Shown in pieces: positions 17,779 through 26,608 of a stretch of 64,000 nucleotides of DNA (within the stretch, counting starts at the first letter, position 1; each line of letters starts with the position of its first letter). This DNA is from CF-162 sp963667205. GTDB taxonomy: Bacteria; Chloroflexota; Dehalococcoidia; SM23-28-2; RBG-16-64-32. The position numbers and the translations under genes were made by a program. The stretch spans positions 1,922,001 through 1,986,000 of the forward strand of contig OY762959.1 in assembly GCA_963667205.1 (NCBI GenBank), in the 5' to 3' direction. Under the pieces are notes generated by a model that worked only from the letters and a program-made list of their open reading frames with translations, was not told the DNA's origin and made no database searches.

Positions 17779-18786
17779 ATGCGCGCCGCCTTTTGCACCG
17801 CCAGGGATACGATAGAGGTCCGCGAGACGGACGACCCGCTGCCCGGCCCGGGCGAGGTCCTCGTTCGCGTGCGGCAGTGCGGAATCTGCGGCACCGACCT
17901 GCACTTCTACCACGGCGACCTGCCCCCTTCGCCGGCCTCGCTGGGACACGAGTTCGCCGGCGAAGTTGCTGCGCTCGGCGTGGCCGTGGAGGGGTTCGCG
18001 GTGGGCGATCGCGTTGCCGTCGAGCCGTTGCTCTATTGCGAGACGTGCAGCTACTGCCGCAGCGGTCACTACAACCTCTGCCGCGCCCGTGTCCTCATCG
18101 GCGCCTACTACCCGGGCGGGCTCGCGGAGCACATCACCGTCCCCGCCTACACTCTCTACAAGCTTCCAGAGAACGTCGACTTCGAGGCGGCCGCCCTCGC
18201 CGAGCCGCTCGCTGTCTGCGCCCACGGTCTGCACATCGTCGGCTTCGGCGCTGGCGAGCGCGTGCTGGTGCTGGGCAGCGGGACGATCGGGCTCTTCTCC
18301 GTGCTTGCGGCGCGTCACTTCGGCGCCAGTGAAGTGATCGCGACCTACCGGCACGACCACCAGGGAGAGGCCGCGGAGGCGATGGGCGCGACGCGCGTCC
18401 TCAGGGACAGCGAGCTGGAAAGCCTCCCGCGAGGAAGCGTCGATGTCGTCGTGGAGACTGTCGGTGGCGGCGCGCCGACGCTGGGCCAGGCTGTCGGCCT
18501 TGTGCGCTTCGGCGGACGCGTCTCAGTGCTCGGGCTGTTCACACAGCCGCAGCAGCTGGACGCGCTTTCGCTGATGCGCAACGAAATCACCGTCAGCGGC
18601 GGCATCACCTACTGCCGGCCGGGGCAGCAGTCCGACTTCGACGTTGCCCTGGCGATAATCGCCGGCGACCCGGAGCGCGCACGGCGCGTCATCACGCACC
18701 GTTTCCCGCTGGAGGATGCCGGCTCGGCGTTCGCCACGGCGGCGGACAAGAAGCTGGGCTCGCTCAAGGTGCACGTACAGACGTAG
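17779..18786 (+). CDS. Zinc-dependent medium-chain alcohol/sorbitol dehydrogenase
   Basis: A 335-residue MDR enzyme. Catalytic-zinc ligands are Cys37 (CGICGTD) and His57-Glu58 (GHEF). The four structural-zinc cysteines are Cys87, 90, 93 and 101. The NAD-binding GSGTIG lies in the Rossmann fold. The arrangement matches threonine/sorbitol/2,3-butanediol dehydrogenases; the substrate is not determined. ATG 17779-17781 is preceded by TACAAT (17766-17771) at 7 nt, so the mRNA is probably leaderless; an ATG at 17770 overlaps that box. Divergent from the ATPase gene. Confidence 0.9.
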   Translation: MRAAFCTARDTIEVRETDDPLPGPGEVLVRVRQCGICGTDLHFYHGDLPPSPASLGHEFAGEVAALGVAVEGFAVGDRVAVEPLLYCETCSYCRSGHYNLCRARVLIGAYYPGGLAEHITVPAYTLYKLPENVDFEAAALAEPLAVCAHGLHIVGFGAGERVLVLGSGTIGLFSVLAARHFGASEVIATYRHDHQGEAAEAMGATRVLRDSELESLPRGSVDVVVETVGGGAPTLGQAVGLVRFGGRVSVLGLFTQPQQLDALSLMRNEITVSGGITYCRPGQQSDFDVALAIIAGDPERARRVITHRFPLEDAGSAFATAADKKLGSLKVHVQT

Positions 18787-18793
18787 CGTCGGT

Positions 18794-19261
18794 TCAACGC
18801 AGGCGCGGCAGGAGCGGGTTGCGGCGCAGGAAGCGCGAGATCACAAACGAGACGAGAGATATCACCAGGGCGCCGATGAAGGCGGGCCAGAAGCCGTCGA
18901 TCGCGAACCTGATGCTCCACCAGTCGCACAGCTGCTCGACCAGGAGCACGATCAGGGCGTTGACGACGAAGACGAAGAGGCCCAGCGTCAGGAGCTGCAG
19001 CGGACAGGTCAGCAGCAGGAGCAGCGGCCGCACGACCGCTCTTACGACGACGTAGATCACGGCCGAGAGCAGAAGCGCCTCGGTCCCGTCGATCACGAAG
19101 CGGTCGGAGTCGTAGAAGACGTTGTTCACGAACCACTCGGCGGCGAGGAAGCCGACGATCGTGATCCCCCAACGGACGAAGACGCGAACGATCCACGGCA
19201 CCTTGCCGCTGTCCCAGGGAGGCTCGCTGTAGTCCCAGTAGTTATAGTGGATCTGGCGCAA
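18794..19261 (-). CDS. Phage-holin-IV-like membrane protein
   Basis: A 155-residue protein with four membrane segments (about 28-44, 62-84, 88-108 and 124-143). VRPLLLLLTCPLQLLTLGLFVFVVNAL is shortened here in essence to the RPLL...P...LTLGLF...NAL pattern of the 4-TM holin-superfamily IV proteins common in bacteria. Function outside phage is unknown. TTG start at 19259-19261. Convergent with the alcohol dehydrogenase and divergent from the esterase lipoprotein. Confidence 0.78.
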   Translation of the reverse strand: MRQIHYNYWDYSEPPWDSGKVPWIVRVFVRWGITIVGFLAAEWFVNNVFYDSDRFVIDGTEALLLSAVIYVVVRAVVRPLLLLLTCPLQLLTLGLFVFVVNALIVLLVEQLCDWWSIRFAIDGFWPAFIGALVISLVSFVISRFLRRNPLLPRLR

Positions 19262-19305
19262 CTTACGTGCATCTTATCAGGGGCTGCGCCGCTTATCGCT
19301 GCGAT

Positions 19306-20387
19306 ATGCATCACACGACTCGGCCTTTGCGGAAGCTGCTCCCGGCGCTCGTTCTTGCGGCGGCGCTCATCTCTCTCGTCGTCCTCGCCGCTTGCCGTCG
19401 CGGCGACGATGCCGTGACGCCCACGGTCTCGCCGCCGCCGGGCGATTCGCCGGCGGCCAGCGAATCAGCGCCCGCCGAAACTCCGGCCGCCGGCGAACCA
19501 GGCTCCGAGCCGACTGCGACGCTCACTGCGACGCTGACTGCCCAGCCCGCAGTCCAGCCACCGGCCGGGCCGCGCGTCGAGACGGCCACGATTACGATCG
19601 GCGGGCGCGAGCGCACGTGGCGGCTCTACGTGCCGTCGACGCTACCTGCCGGGCAGGCGCCGCTCGTGATCGGGTTGCACGGCGCCTTCGGTTCCGGGGA
19701 GCAGTTCGCGCGGACGGCCCGCTTCGATGAGCAGGCAGAGGAGGGCGGCTTCCTCGCCGCGTATCCCGACGGCACGGGCGGGTTCCGGACGTGGAACGGC
19801 GGGCGCTGTTGCGGATACGCCGTGCGGGAGAACGTCGACGACGACGCGTTTATCGAGGCGATGGTCGATGCGATCTCAGTCGAGTACGTCGTCGATCCCT
19901 CGCGCGTCTACGCCGTCGCCACTCGAACGGGGCGATCATGGCGCTGCGCCTGGCCTGCGAGTCCGACCGCTTCCGCGCCGTCGGCGCCGTTGCCGGCTCG
20001 CTCGAAGTGAGCGGCTGCCAGCCCCAGCACGGCGCGTCGGTGCTAATCATCCACGGCGACGCCGACGAGAACCACCCGCTGGAGGGCGGGCAGGGGCCGC
20101 TCTCCGTCGCCGTCGTCGATTTCACGTCGGTGGCCGACTCGATGGCGGTGCTGGCGCCGGCGTTGGGTTGCTCAACGGCGAGCGAGGACGAAGTGAGCGG
20201 CGTGGTCACGACGACGTCGTGGTCGGGTTGCCCGCGTGGCATCGCCGTTCAGCTCAAGGTGATCGCCGGCGCTTCGCACGCCTGGCCCGGAGGCGTGCCG
20301 GGGCTAAACCTGGGTGGTGAGCCGAACAACTTGCTCGACGCCACGCAGGCGCTCTGGGACTTCTTCACTATCCTCGAGCAGATTTAG
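19306..20387 (+). pseudogene. PHB-depolymerase/feruloyl-esterase-like lipoprotein, frameshifted
   Basis: An N-terminal lipoprotein signal (LLPALVLAAALISLVVLAAC) is followed by a Pro/Ala/Thr linker and an LpqC-type alpha/beta hydrolase domain (VIGLHGAFGSGEQF, RCCGYA, RVYAV). At about 19919 one base is missing, exactly in the nucleophile elbow: the frame 5' of this point reads YAVATRTG, while the other frame reads HSNGAIMALRLACES and continues intact to SHAWPGG (catalytic His) and the stop at 20387. With one base restored the motif G-H-S-N-G and the full triad appear. This is either a very recent loss or a sequence error. ATG 19306 is chosen because it starts the signal peptide. Confidence 0.85.
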
Positions 20388-20440
20388 GGCGCGCGGTGCG
20401 CTGCGGCCTGGGCACGACTTAGTCGACGTCTCGCGGCGAC

Positions 20441-20468
20441 TTGACCGGCGACGCTGCCAGCGCACAAT
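20441..20468 (+). promoter_or_regulatory. Promoter of the nitroreductase gene
   Basis: TTGACC (20441-20446), a 16-bp spacer, then CACAAT (20463-20468), 18 nt before the ATG with GGAGGG in the leader. Confidence 0.5.
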
Positions 20469-20486
20469 CTATGCTCGGAGGGACAC

Positions 20487-20993
20487 ATGGACGTATACAA
20501 AGCCGTCACGACGAAGCGTGACACGCGCCTTTATTCCAGTGAGCCGATCGCGGACGATGTGCTGCGGCGAGTGCTCCAGGCCGGTCGCATGGCGGGCTCG
20601 AGCAAGAACCGCGAGCCCTTCCGCTTCGTCGTCATCAGGGACAAGGAACACATGGCGAAGCTGGCGGAGTGCGGCGACTTCTCCCAGCCGCTGGGGCCGG
20701 CTACGGCTGCCGTCGCCGTCTGCCTGGACCCCGACGGCATGGACTTCGACGCCGGCCGCGCCGCCCAGAACATGATGATCGTGGCCTGGGACAACGGGCT
20801 CGCGTCGTGCCCACTGCGCATCCACAACGCTGACTGTGGCCGCGAGGTGCTGGGCCTGCCGGAAGGCTGGCGCATCGCGATCGTCGTTGCGCTGGGCCAC
20901 CCGGAGGCCGGCACATCGATGTCTCAGAACCGTGCGCGTCAGCCGTTCGACGATTACGTGAGCTGGGAGCGCTTCGGCCAGTCGTCGCCGTAG
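20487..20993 (+). CDS. Nitroreductase-family flavoprotein
   Basis: A 168-residue FMN-binding NADPH:acceptor reductase fold. TTKRDTRLYSSEPI is the N-terminal phosphate/FMN loop, AGSSKNREP the second FMN loop, and GLPEGWRIAIVVALGHP the C-terminal part. The natural acceptor cannot be read. ATG start with GGAGGG 5 nt away. It stands between the broken esterase and a decayed region. Confidence 0.88.
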   Translation: MDVYKAVTTKRDTRLYSSEPIADDVLRRVLQAGRMAGSSKNREPFRFVVIRDKEHMAKLAECGDFSQPLGPATAAVAVCLDPDGMDFDAGRAAQNMMIVAWDNGLASCPLRIHNADCGREVLGLPEGWRIAIVVALGHPEAGTSMSQNRARQPFDDYVSWERFGQSSP

Positions 20994-21065
20994 ACGGCGG
21001 CGGTGCAGATTGCCACGGTCGCGGTGATCGAATTCAGTTGCTGTGCGCCGCGGGACCAACGCACA

Positions 21066-21098
21066 ACACAAAGAAGCCGGGCGCTCGGCGGGCCCGGC
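21066..21098 (-). terminator. Terminator-like hairpin after the decayed membrane gene
   Basis: Minus-strand GCCGGGC (21092-21098) and GCCCGGC (21076-21082) form a 7-bp stem followed by CTTCTTTGTG. It lies 28 nt past the stop of the decayed minus-strand gene, in the otherwise gene-free stretch 20994-21511. Confidence 0.6.
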
Positions 21099-21126
21099 CT
21101 CTCTGCGCTGTTCAGCAGGTTAGAAT

Positions 21127-21291
21127 CTAGGTGCCCTGCTGCGGCGCCGGAGCGCCCGTGGCCTTTCCGCCCTCCTCTTTCTTGATCAGCTCGCTGTAGT
21201 GGTTCGCGACCTAGGCGGAGTAGTAGATCGCCGGCGCAATGAAGACCACGAACGCCGCACCGATCACGATCCTGAATGCACCCACGCCCAT
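21127..21291 (-). pseudogene. Small membrane protein with an in-frame TAG
   Basis: Reading from ATG 21289-21291, the frame encodes MGVGAFRIVIGAAFVVFIA plus PAIYYSA, a TAG (21211-21213, codon 27), then VANHYSELIKKEEGG, a short Pro/Ala tail and a TAG at 21127-21129. One hydrophobic segment and a charged helix give the look of a real 54-residue membrane protein interrupted by one nonsense codon. It has its own hairpin terminator. Around it, in 20994-21511, I see no other gene. Confidence 0.5.
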
Positions 21292-21511
21292 CACCAGGTC
21301 TGAGATTAGCAACGCCTATAGGGCACCCACAGCCACCAGCCGGCACCGATCTCGCAGGGCCGATCGTCACCACCGGGCTGGGACAGATGGCACAACGCTC
21401 GCGGATCGAGGTTGAACGGAGGCGAACTGATGCGCTTCGGGCGGGGGGAGCGATCTCCCTTGCTCACCTGCGCTAGAATAGGCTCCACCCTCAAGAGATG
21501 GAGCCCGCCCC

Positions 21512-23470
21512 ATGACCACAATCGAACGTCCTCTCGCTCCGCCCGAGCGCCCCGGCGGCCAGGGACTCGATCCCAACCAGGAGGAGTCAGGCGATCGGGC
21601 TATCATCGCCCTCCTGACGGGCGATCAGCACGGTCCAACCGACTGGCTGGCCACGTATCGCCACGACTCGGGCGGCAGCGGCGCCTACGAGGTCTGGTCG
21701 TCCCGCGGGATGATCCGCTTCCAGCGCTTCCTCGACCCAGATGGCGGAGGCTACGGCTACGAGGTCATCGAGCAAAGCGGAGAGAACCCTATCGCGAACC
21801 AGGACCCGACCGCCGTCGCGACGATCGCCGAGGAGGTCGAGGCGTCGAAGCGGTCGGGGTTCGACGGGGGTGACCCGAACCGCGCCTTCATGTCGCCAGA
21901 GACGCTGAGCTACCCGCTCGCCTTCGAGCGCATCGCCCAGCTGTTCGATAGCCCGAACGCGCCCGACATCGTCGTCAACCCGCGCTCGTACGCTTACGGT
22001 CGCCAGCCCGGCCAGCACGGCTCGGCCGACGTCGTGCAGTCGCGCGCGCCGCTGATCTTCTCCGGTCCCGGCATCAAGCAGGCGGGAACGACCGACGCCC
22101 TCTGCGCGCAGGTTGACATCGCGCCGACGCTGGCGCGGCTGCTCGGCCTGCCGCTGATCGACGGCATGGACTCCACGGGCCGCACATCGTCGGAACGCGG
22201 CGTCGAGCCTGACGTCTACCTGCGCCGCGAGGACGGCCAGCCGATCGACGAGATCATCGCCGATGAGCAGCGCCCGGAGCGCGCCTACATCTTTCTCCTC
22301 GACGGCCTCTCCAACAGCGAGCTCAAGGAGCGCCTGGAGAGCGACCGCGAGTCGATCGCCAACCTGACGCGCCTGATCGAACGCGGCCTCATGTTCAACT
22401 ACGGTACGACGGTCAACTTCCCGAGCATCACCTGGCCCAGCCACAACGCGCTCGGCTCCGGCGCCTGGTGCGGCCACCACGACGTCGTCAACCCCTCTTA
22501 CTACGTGCGGGAGACGCGCGAGACGGTGACGCCACAGGGGCAGGTCTGGGACACCGCGAAGTTCGTCACCGGCGACGTCGAGACGCTCTACGAAGCGGTT
22601 CACCGCGTCTACGGCAAGTGGGACGGTCGCGAGGGCGTGATCACGGCCTCGCTCAACGAGCCGTGCGTCAGGGGCGCCGCCCACGCCACGCTCGAGCGGC
22701 GGCTGCTGATCGATGAGGATAAACTGCGCGAGCTGACGCGCGCCAACCGCGAGGACACGGACCCGCGCTGGAATGAAGACGGACAGGATAGCGTCCACCG
22801 CTACTCGTACACGGACATCCAGGGCACCGTGCAGTCGATGCTGCTCTTCGGCGCCGACGGCCAGCCGCCGCCGATGTTCACGTTCCACGAGTACGCGCTC
22901 ACAGACGCCGCCGGTCACGACTACGGACCCCACTCGGACGGCATCCGCGACGCCCTGATCGAGACGGACAAGCGCATCGGCAAGGTGCTCGATGTCATCG
23001 ACGCGCGCGGCCTGTTCGAGTCCACTCTCTTCGTGATCACGACCGACCACGGAATGGCTCCGATCGACACTGACCTTTCGGCCAACCAGGTGCAGGCCGT
23101 GCTCGACGCCGGCCTCCGTGCCGTCGTCCACGCGCCGCTCGTTTACCTGCTCGATCTCGACGTGACGATCGAGCACGCCAAGGACGGGCGCACCGCCACC
23201 ATCAGCGTCGTTGAGAACGACCCGACGGAGTCCGGCGTCGCGGAGCGGCCGCCGGTCGCCGGTGCGAAGGTCGAGGTGGTCGGCCACAAGGGGAAGGTCG
23301 TCTCGAAGGCGACGACCGACAGCTTCGGAGTCTGCGGCGTGCCTCTGCCCGTCGACGAAGACCCGGACCACATCGTCATCGGCGTCCACCACGAGAAGTT
23401 CAACGAGCGCCACCTCCGCCTCGACGGCACAAACGTCGTCGAAGACGTGCGGAGGCGGCTGTACGGATAA
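21512..23470 (+). CDS. Alkaline-phosphatase-superfamily phosphodiesterase, permuted order
   Basis: A 652-residue protein. The central part has LLDGLSN (Asp264), NFPSITWPSHN (nucleophile Thr307), DAAGHDYG (Asp465, His469) and TTDHGM (Asp512, His513). These are six of the seven residues of the two-metal site of nucleotide pyrophosphatases/phosphodiesterases. The seventh, a histidine normally near the C-terminus in a HG..(VPLIF.GPGI..DIAPT) block, is here near the N-terminus: GQHGS (His169), APLIFSGPGI, VDIAPTLARLLGL (201-213). The C-terminal 100 residues (from about 555) form a carboxypeptidase-regulatory/Ig-like strand domain. No signal peptide is seen. The dehalogenase follows 11 nt downstream, so they are co-transcribed. 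Confidence 0.85.
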   Translation: MTTIERPLAPPERPGGQGLDPNQEESGDRAIIALLTGDQHGPTDWLATYRHDSGGSGAYEVWSSRGMIRFQRFLDPDGGGYGYEVIEQSGENPIANQDPTAVATIAEEVEASKRSGFDGGDPNRAFMSPETLSYPLAFERIAQLFDSPNAPDIVVNPRSYAYGRQPGQHGSADVVQSRAPLIFSGPGIKQAGTTDALCAQVDIAPTLARLLGLPLIDGMDSTGRTSSERGVEPDVYLRREDGQPIDEIIADEQRPERAYIFLLDGLSNSELKERLESDRESIANLTRLIERGLMFNYGTTVNFPSITWPSHNALGSGAWCGHHDVVNPSYYVRETRETVTPQGQVWDTAKFVTGDVETLYEAVHRVYGKWDGREGVITASLNEPCVRGAAHATLERRLLIDEDKLRELTRANREDTDPRWNEDGQDSVHRYSYTDIQGTVQSMLLFGADGQPPPMFTFHEYALTDAAGHDYGPHSDGIRDALIETDKRIGKVLDVIDARGLFESTLFVITTDHGMAPIDTDLSANQVQAVLDAGLRAVVHAPLVYLLDLDVTIEHAKDGRTATISVVENDPTESGVAERPPVAGAKVEVVGHKGKVVSKATTDSFGVCGVPLPVDEDPDHIVIGVHHEKFNERHLRLDGTNVVEDVRRRLYG

Positions 23471-23481
23471 GGAGCGCCCCA

Positions 23482-24366
23482 GTGTCAGACGAGATCTCCG
23501 CAGCATTCCCGTTCGAGTCGAAGTTCGCCGAGGTGCACGGCTCGAAGATGCACTACATCGACGTCGGTAAAGGCAGGGACGTGCTGTTCCTGCACGGCAA
23601 CCCGACGTCGTCGTACCTCTGGCGAAACGTCATCCCGCACGTCCAGCCGCTCGGCCGCTGCGTCGCGCCGGACCTCATCGGCATGGGCAAGAGCGACAAG
23701 CCCGACATCGAGTACTCCTACTTCGATCACTACAAGTACCTCGAAGGCTTCATCGAGAAGCTCGGCCTGAAGAACATCCTGCTCGTGATGCACGACTGGG
23801 GTGGAGGGCTCGGTAACCACTACGCTCACACGCACCAGGACAACGTGCGCGGCCTCGTCCTCATGGAGACGATCGTGAAGACGATCTCCTGGGACGACTG
23901 GCCGGAGCAGGCGAAGGCGCCGTTCCAGGGGTTCCGCACGCCGGGCGTCGGCGAGCAGCTGATACTGGAGAACAACACCTTCGTGGAGCAGGTTCTGCCG
24001 GGTGCGATCCTGCGCACGCTCACGGACGAGGAGATGAACCGCTACCGGGAGCCCGACAAGACGAACGAGAGCCGCCTGCCGACGCTGCGCTGGCCGCGCG
24101 AGATCCCGATCGTCGACGAGCCAGCTGACGTGTCGAAGGCCGTCGATGAGTTCTCGCAGTGGCTGACCAAGACCGATGTGCCGAAGCTTCTGCTTACGGC
24201 CGATCCGGGCGCGATCATGCGCATGACGGGCCAGTGGTGCATCGACAGCCTGCCGAACCTGACGCACGTGGAGGTCGGCCCCGGCGTCCACTTCATCCAG
24301 GAGGACCGCCCGCACGAGATCGGCGCGGCGATCTCGGCCTGGATGAAGGACAAAGTGCTCGCCTGA
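23482..24366 (+). CDS. Haloalkane dehalogenase, HLD-II type
   Basis: A 294-residue alpha/beta hydrolase. Asn40 (HGNPTSSYLWRN) and Trp106 would hold the halide, Asp105 (HDWG) is the nucleophile, Glu129 (METI) the acid and His270 (GVHFIQED) the base. These almost coincide with DhaA numbering (Asn41, Asp106, Trp107, Glu130, His272), which argues for real dehalogenation of haloalkanes to alcohols rather than a generic hydrolase. GTG start with AAGGAGCG, 11 nt after the phosphodiesterase stop. The DinB gene follows 14 nt later. Confidence 0.9.
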   Translation: MSDEISAAFPFESKFAEVHGSKMHYIDVGKGRDVLFLHGNPTSSYLWRNVIPHVQPLGRCVAPDLIGMGKSDKPDIEYSYFDHYKYLEGFIEKLGLKNILLVMHDWGGGLGNHYAHTHQDNVRGLVLMETIVKTISWDDWPEQAKAPFQGFRTPGVGEQLILENNTFVEQVLPGAILRTLTDEEMNRYREPDKTNESRLPTLRWPREIPIVDEPADVSKAVDEFSQWLTKTDVPKLLLTADPGAIMRMTGQWCIDSLPNLTHVEVGPGVHFIQEDRPHEIGAAISAWMKDKVLA

Positions 24367-24380
24367 TGGTCTTCTAGCCG

Positions 24381-24884
24381 ATGAGCAAACTAAACCTGAT
24401 CACCCACCTCTACGAGTACAACGAGTGGGCGAACGACCACCTGCTTGAGGTCGCCTCCGGTCTCTCCGCCGACGAGCTTAGCGCCCCGCGTGGCGCCAGC
24501 TTCGGCAGCATCCTCGATTCGTTCGCACACATCGCCGCCGCGCACGTCAACTGGCTGGAGCGCTGGGCGACCGGCAGCAACCGCATACCGACTCTGCAGC
24601 TGCAGAAGATGCCGGACCTGAGCGCCGTGCGTGCGTCGTTCCGCGCTTCGCACGATGGCCTGCGGATGCTTGTGAGCGATCTGACGGATGAGCGACTCGA
24701 GGCGCCGCTGGTGTTCCGCGACAGCGCCGGCGAAGACCGGGCGATGCCGCTCTGGCAGCAGATGACTCACGTTTCCAACCACGGCACATACCACCGTGGC
24801 GAGATCGCGATGATGCTGACCGTCGCCGGCCACTCGCCGGGCGACCTCGACCTCCTCTACTGGGAGTACGAGTACTACCCATAG
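24381..24884 (+). CDS. DinB-family protein (second copy)
   Basis: A 167-residue helical bundle with HIAAAHVNWLER and HGTYHRGE, giving the metal-binding histidines at about residues 54 and 133-137. YNEWANDHLL at the N-terminus is the family start. It is last in the phosphodiesterase-dehalogenase-DinB operon. Thiol transfer after dehalogenation is conceivable but not shown. It shares only fold-level similarity with the protein at 15210-15728. Confidence 0.87.
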   Translation: MSKLNLITHLYEYNEWANDHLLEVASGLSADELSAPRGASFGSILDSFAHIAAAHVNWLERWATGSNRIPTLQLQKMPDLSAVRASFRASHDGLRMLVSDLTDERLEAPLVFRDSAGEDRAMPLWQQMTHVSNHGTYHRGEIAMMLTVAGHSPGDLDLLYWEYEYYP

Positions 24885-24909
24885 GGTGCCCGGACCTCGG
24901 CGCCGACGG

Positions 24910-25680
24910 CTAGCGGCGCGGTTCCCAGCTGAAGAAGCGCAGCGCCAACGCCGTGCCGGCGACTCCCCAGGCGGCGATCACGGCCAGGTCGCCCCACTCG
25001 AAGCCGGCGCCGGTGGTGTCCGGGTGGAACGCCGTTTGCAGTGCCGCCGCGAAGTGCTTCACCGGGAAGACATCGCCGACGAAGGCGAGCCACTCCGGCG
25101 GGTCCTGCAGCGGGATGAACACGTTGGAGATGAAGAGCAACGGCAGGATCGTCGCGTTCGTGATCGCGGGTGCGGCGTCGGCGTTCGGGATGATTGCGGT
25201 CAGGGCCAGTCCGAGCGCGCAGAACGCCAGCGCTCCAAGCACAAGCGTCAGCGCGAGGCCCGGAAGCGTGTTGCCGGGCACGTCGGTCCCGTAAGCGGCC
25301 GCGCCGACGCCGGTCACGATCGCGACCAGCAGCAGGCTGACGAGCACGGCGTGCGCCAGCCGACCGAAGATGTAGGCCCACGGCGGCATCGGCGTTCCGC
25401 GCACCCGCTTGAGGATGCCGAGGTCGCGCGCGATCGTCACCATCATGCCAATGTTCGTGTAGCAGGCGCTGACGACGGCCAGCGCTGCGATCCCCGGCAC
25501 GTAGAACGTAGAGCCATCGAGGTTACGGCCGTCGATCGTCAGCTCGCTGTCGCCGAAGATCGAGTTGAAGAGCACGAGGAAGATCAGCGGCAGGAGGACC
25601 GTGAAAAAGGCCGCCGCCGGATTTCGCCAGAACGAGCGGTTCTCGTAGCCGACCTGGCGCAGCGCCATCCGAGCGCTCAT
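24910..25680 (-). CDS. ABC-2 type exporter permease
   Basis: A 256-residue permease with six membrane segments: one near the N-terminus (PAAAFFTVLLPLIFLVLF), a periplasmic loop (residues 42-60), and five after it. RVRGTPMPPWAYIFGR is the conserved cytoplasmic coupling segment and FISNVFIPLQDPPEWL the ABC-2 signature region. It pairs with the ATPase encoded upstream; its ATG overlaps the ATPase TGA (ATGA). The cargo is unknown, likely a drug or lipid. Confidence 0.9.
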   Translation of the reverse strand: MSARMALRQVGYENRSFWRNPAAAFFTVLLPLIFLVLFNSIFGDSELTIDGRNLDGSTFYVPGIAALAVVSACYTNIGMMVTIARDLGILKRVRGTPMPPWAYIFGRLAHAVLVSLLLVAIVTGVGAAAYGTDVPGNTLPGLALTLVLGALAFCALGLALTAIIPNADAAPAITNATILPLLFISNVFIPLQDPPEWLAFVGDVFPVKHFAAALQTAFHPDTTGAGFEWGDLAVIAAWGVAGTALALRFFSWEPRR

Positions 25681-26582
25681 TCCGCGACGTCTCCGGCGAG
25701 CCCCAGGTACACGTCCTCCAGCGAGGCCGGCGTCACGCTGAGGCCCTCAAGCGCCTCGCCTCTCTGCTTCGCCCAGCCGGTCAGCTCGTGCAGGTCGGTC
25801 GTCGGGTCGGTCGTCCGCAGCACGGCGCGGCCGTTCTCCAGCGAGCCGGCGGTGGCGATAGCCGGTGGCAGGTCGGCGAGCGCTCCGGCGAAGCGGAACG
25901 AGATGACCGTCTCGGCCTCGCCAGCGCGCAGCTCGTCCGGCGTGCCCTCGGCCACTATCAGGCCGTCGCGGATGATCGATACGGTGTCGGCCAGCGCCTG
26001 CGCCTCGTCCATATAGTGCGTGGTCAGGAGCACGGTCTTCCCCAGCGCCTTGAGGTTGCGGATCATCTCCCAGGCGCCGCGGCGGGCGGCCGGGTCGAAG
26101 CCGGTCGTCGGCTCGTCCAGGAAGAGCAGCTCCGGGTCTCCGGCCAGCCCCATCGCCACGTCCAGCCGCCGCTGCTGGCCGCCGGAGAGACGTCGCACGA
26201 GCGTCTTGCGCGACGCTTCGAGCCCAACGATGTCGATCAGCTCATCGAGCAGGCGGGGTGCCGGATAGTAGCCTCGGAACTGCTCGATCGTCTCCTCCAC
26301 CGTCAGGTAGGGCTGGATGCTCGTGCTCTGGAGGACGATGCCGATGCGCCGTTTGAGGGAGACCGCGTTCTGAGCTGGGTCTTCGTCCAGCACGCGGACG
26401 TTCCCGGCGTCGGCGCGCCGGTGGCCTTCGAGGATCTCGAGCGTCGTCGTTTTGCCGGCGCCGTTGGGGCCGATCAGGGCGAAGACCTCGCCGCGCCGCA
26501 CCGCGAGATCGATCCCGCCGACGGCGACGACCGGCCCGTAGGCCTTGCGCAGGCCGCGTACTTCGACTGCGAACTCACTCAC
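25677..26582 (-). CDS. ABC-2 type exporter ATPase
   Basis: A 301-residue ATPase. Walker A is GPNGAGKTTT (Lys44), the signature LSGGQQRRLDVAMG, Walker B LLFLDEPTTGFD, and the switch TTHYMDEA. A C-terminal domain of about 80 residues follows. I chose GTG 26580-26582 (VSEFAVEVRGLRKAYG); the frame is open further upstream but antisense-like. TACAAT (26589-26594 on the plus strand) ends 6 nt before the GTG and there is no Shine-Dalgarno, so a leaderless transcript starting with this operon is likely. Confidence 0.92.
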   Translation of the reverse strand: MSEFAVEVRGLRKAYGPVVAVGGIDLAVRRGEVFALIGPNGAGKTTTLEILEGHRRADAGNVRVLDEDPAQNAVSLKRRIGIVLQSTSIQPYLTVEETIEQFRGYYPAPRLLDELIDIVGLEASRKTLVRRLSGGQQRRLDVAMGLAGDPELLFLDEPTTGFDPAARRGAWEMIRNLKALGKTVLLTTHYMDEAQALADTVSIIRDGLIVAEGTPDELRAGEAETVISFRFAGALADLPPAIATAGSLENGRAVLRTTDPTTDLHELTGWAKQRGEALEGLSVTPASLEDVYLGLAGDVAE

Positions 26583-26608
26583 GGGACGATTGTAGTGGCG
26601 GCAGCGTT

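Noticed and set aside
17692..18360. N-terminal extension of the VirB11-like ATPase frame
   Set aside because: The stretch is antisense to the alcohol dehydrogenase and has no family similarity; the ATG at 17691 fits both the ATPase domain and a -10 box.
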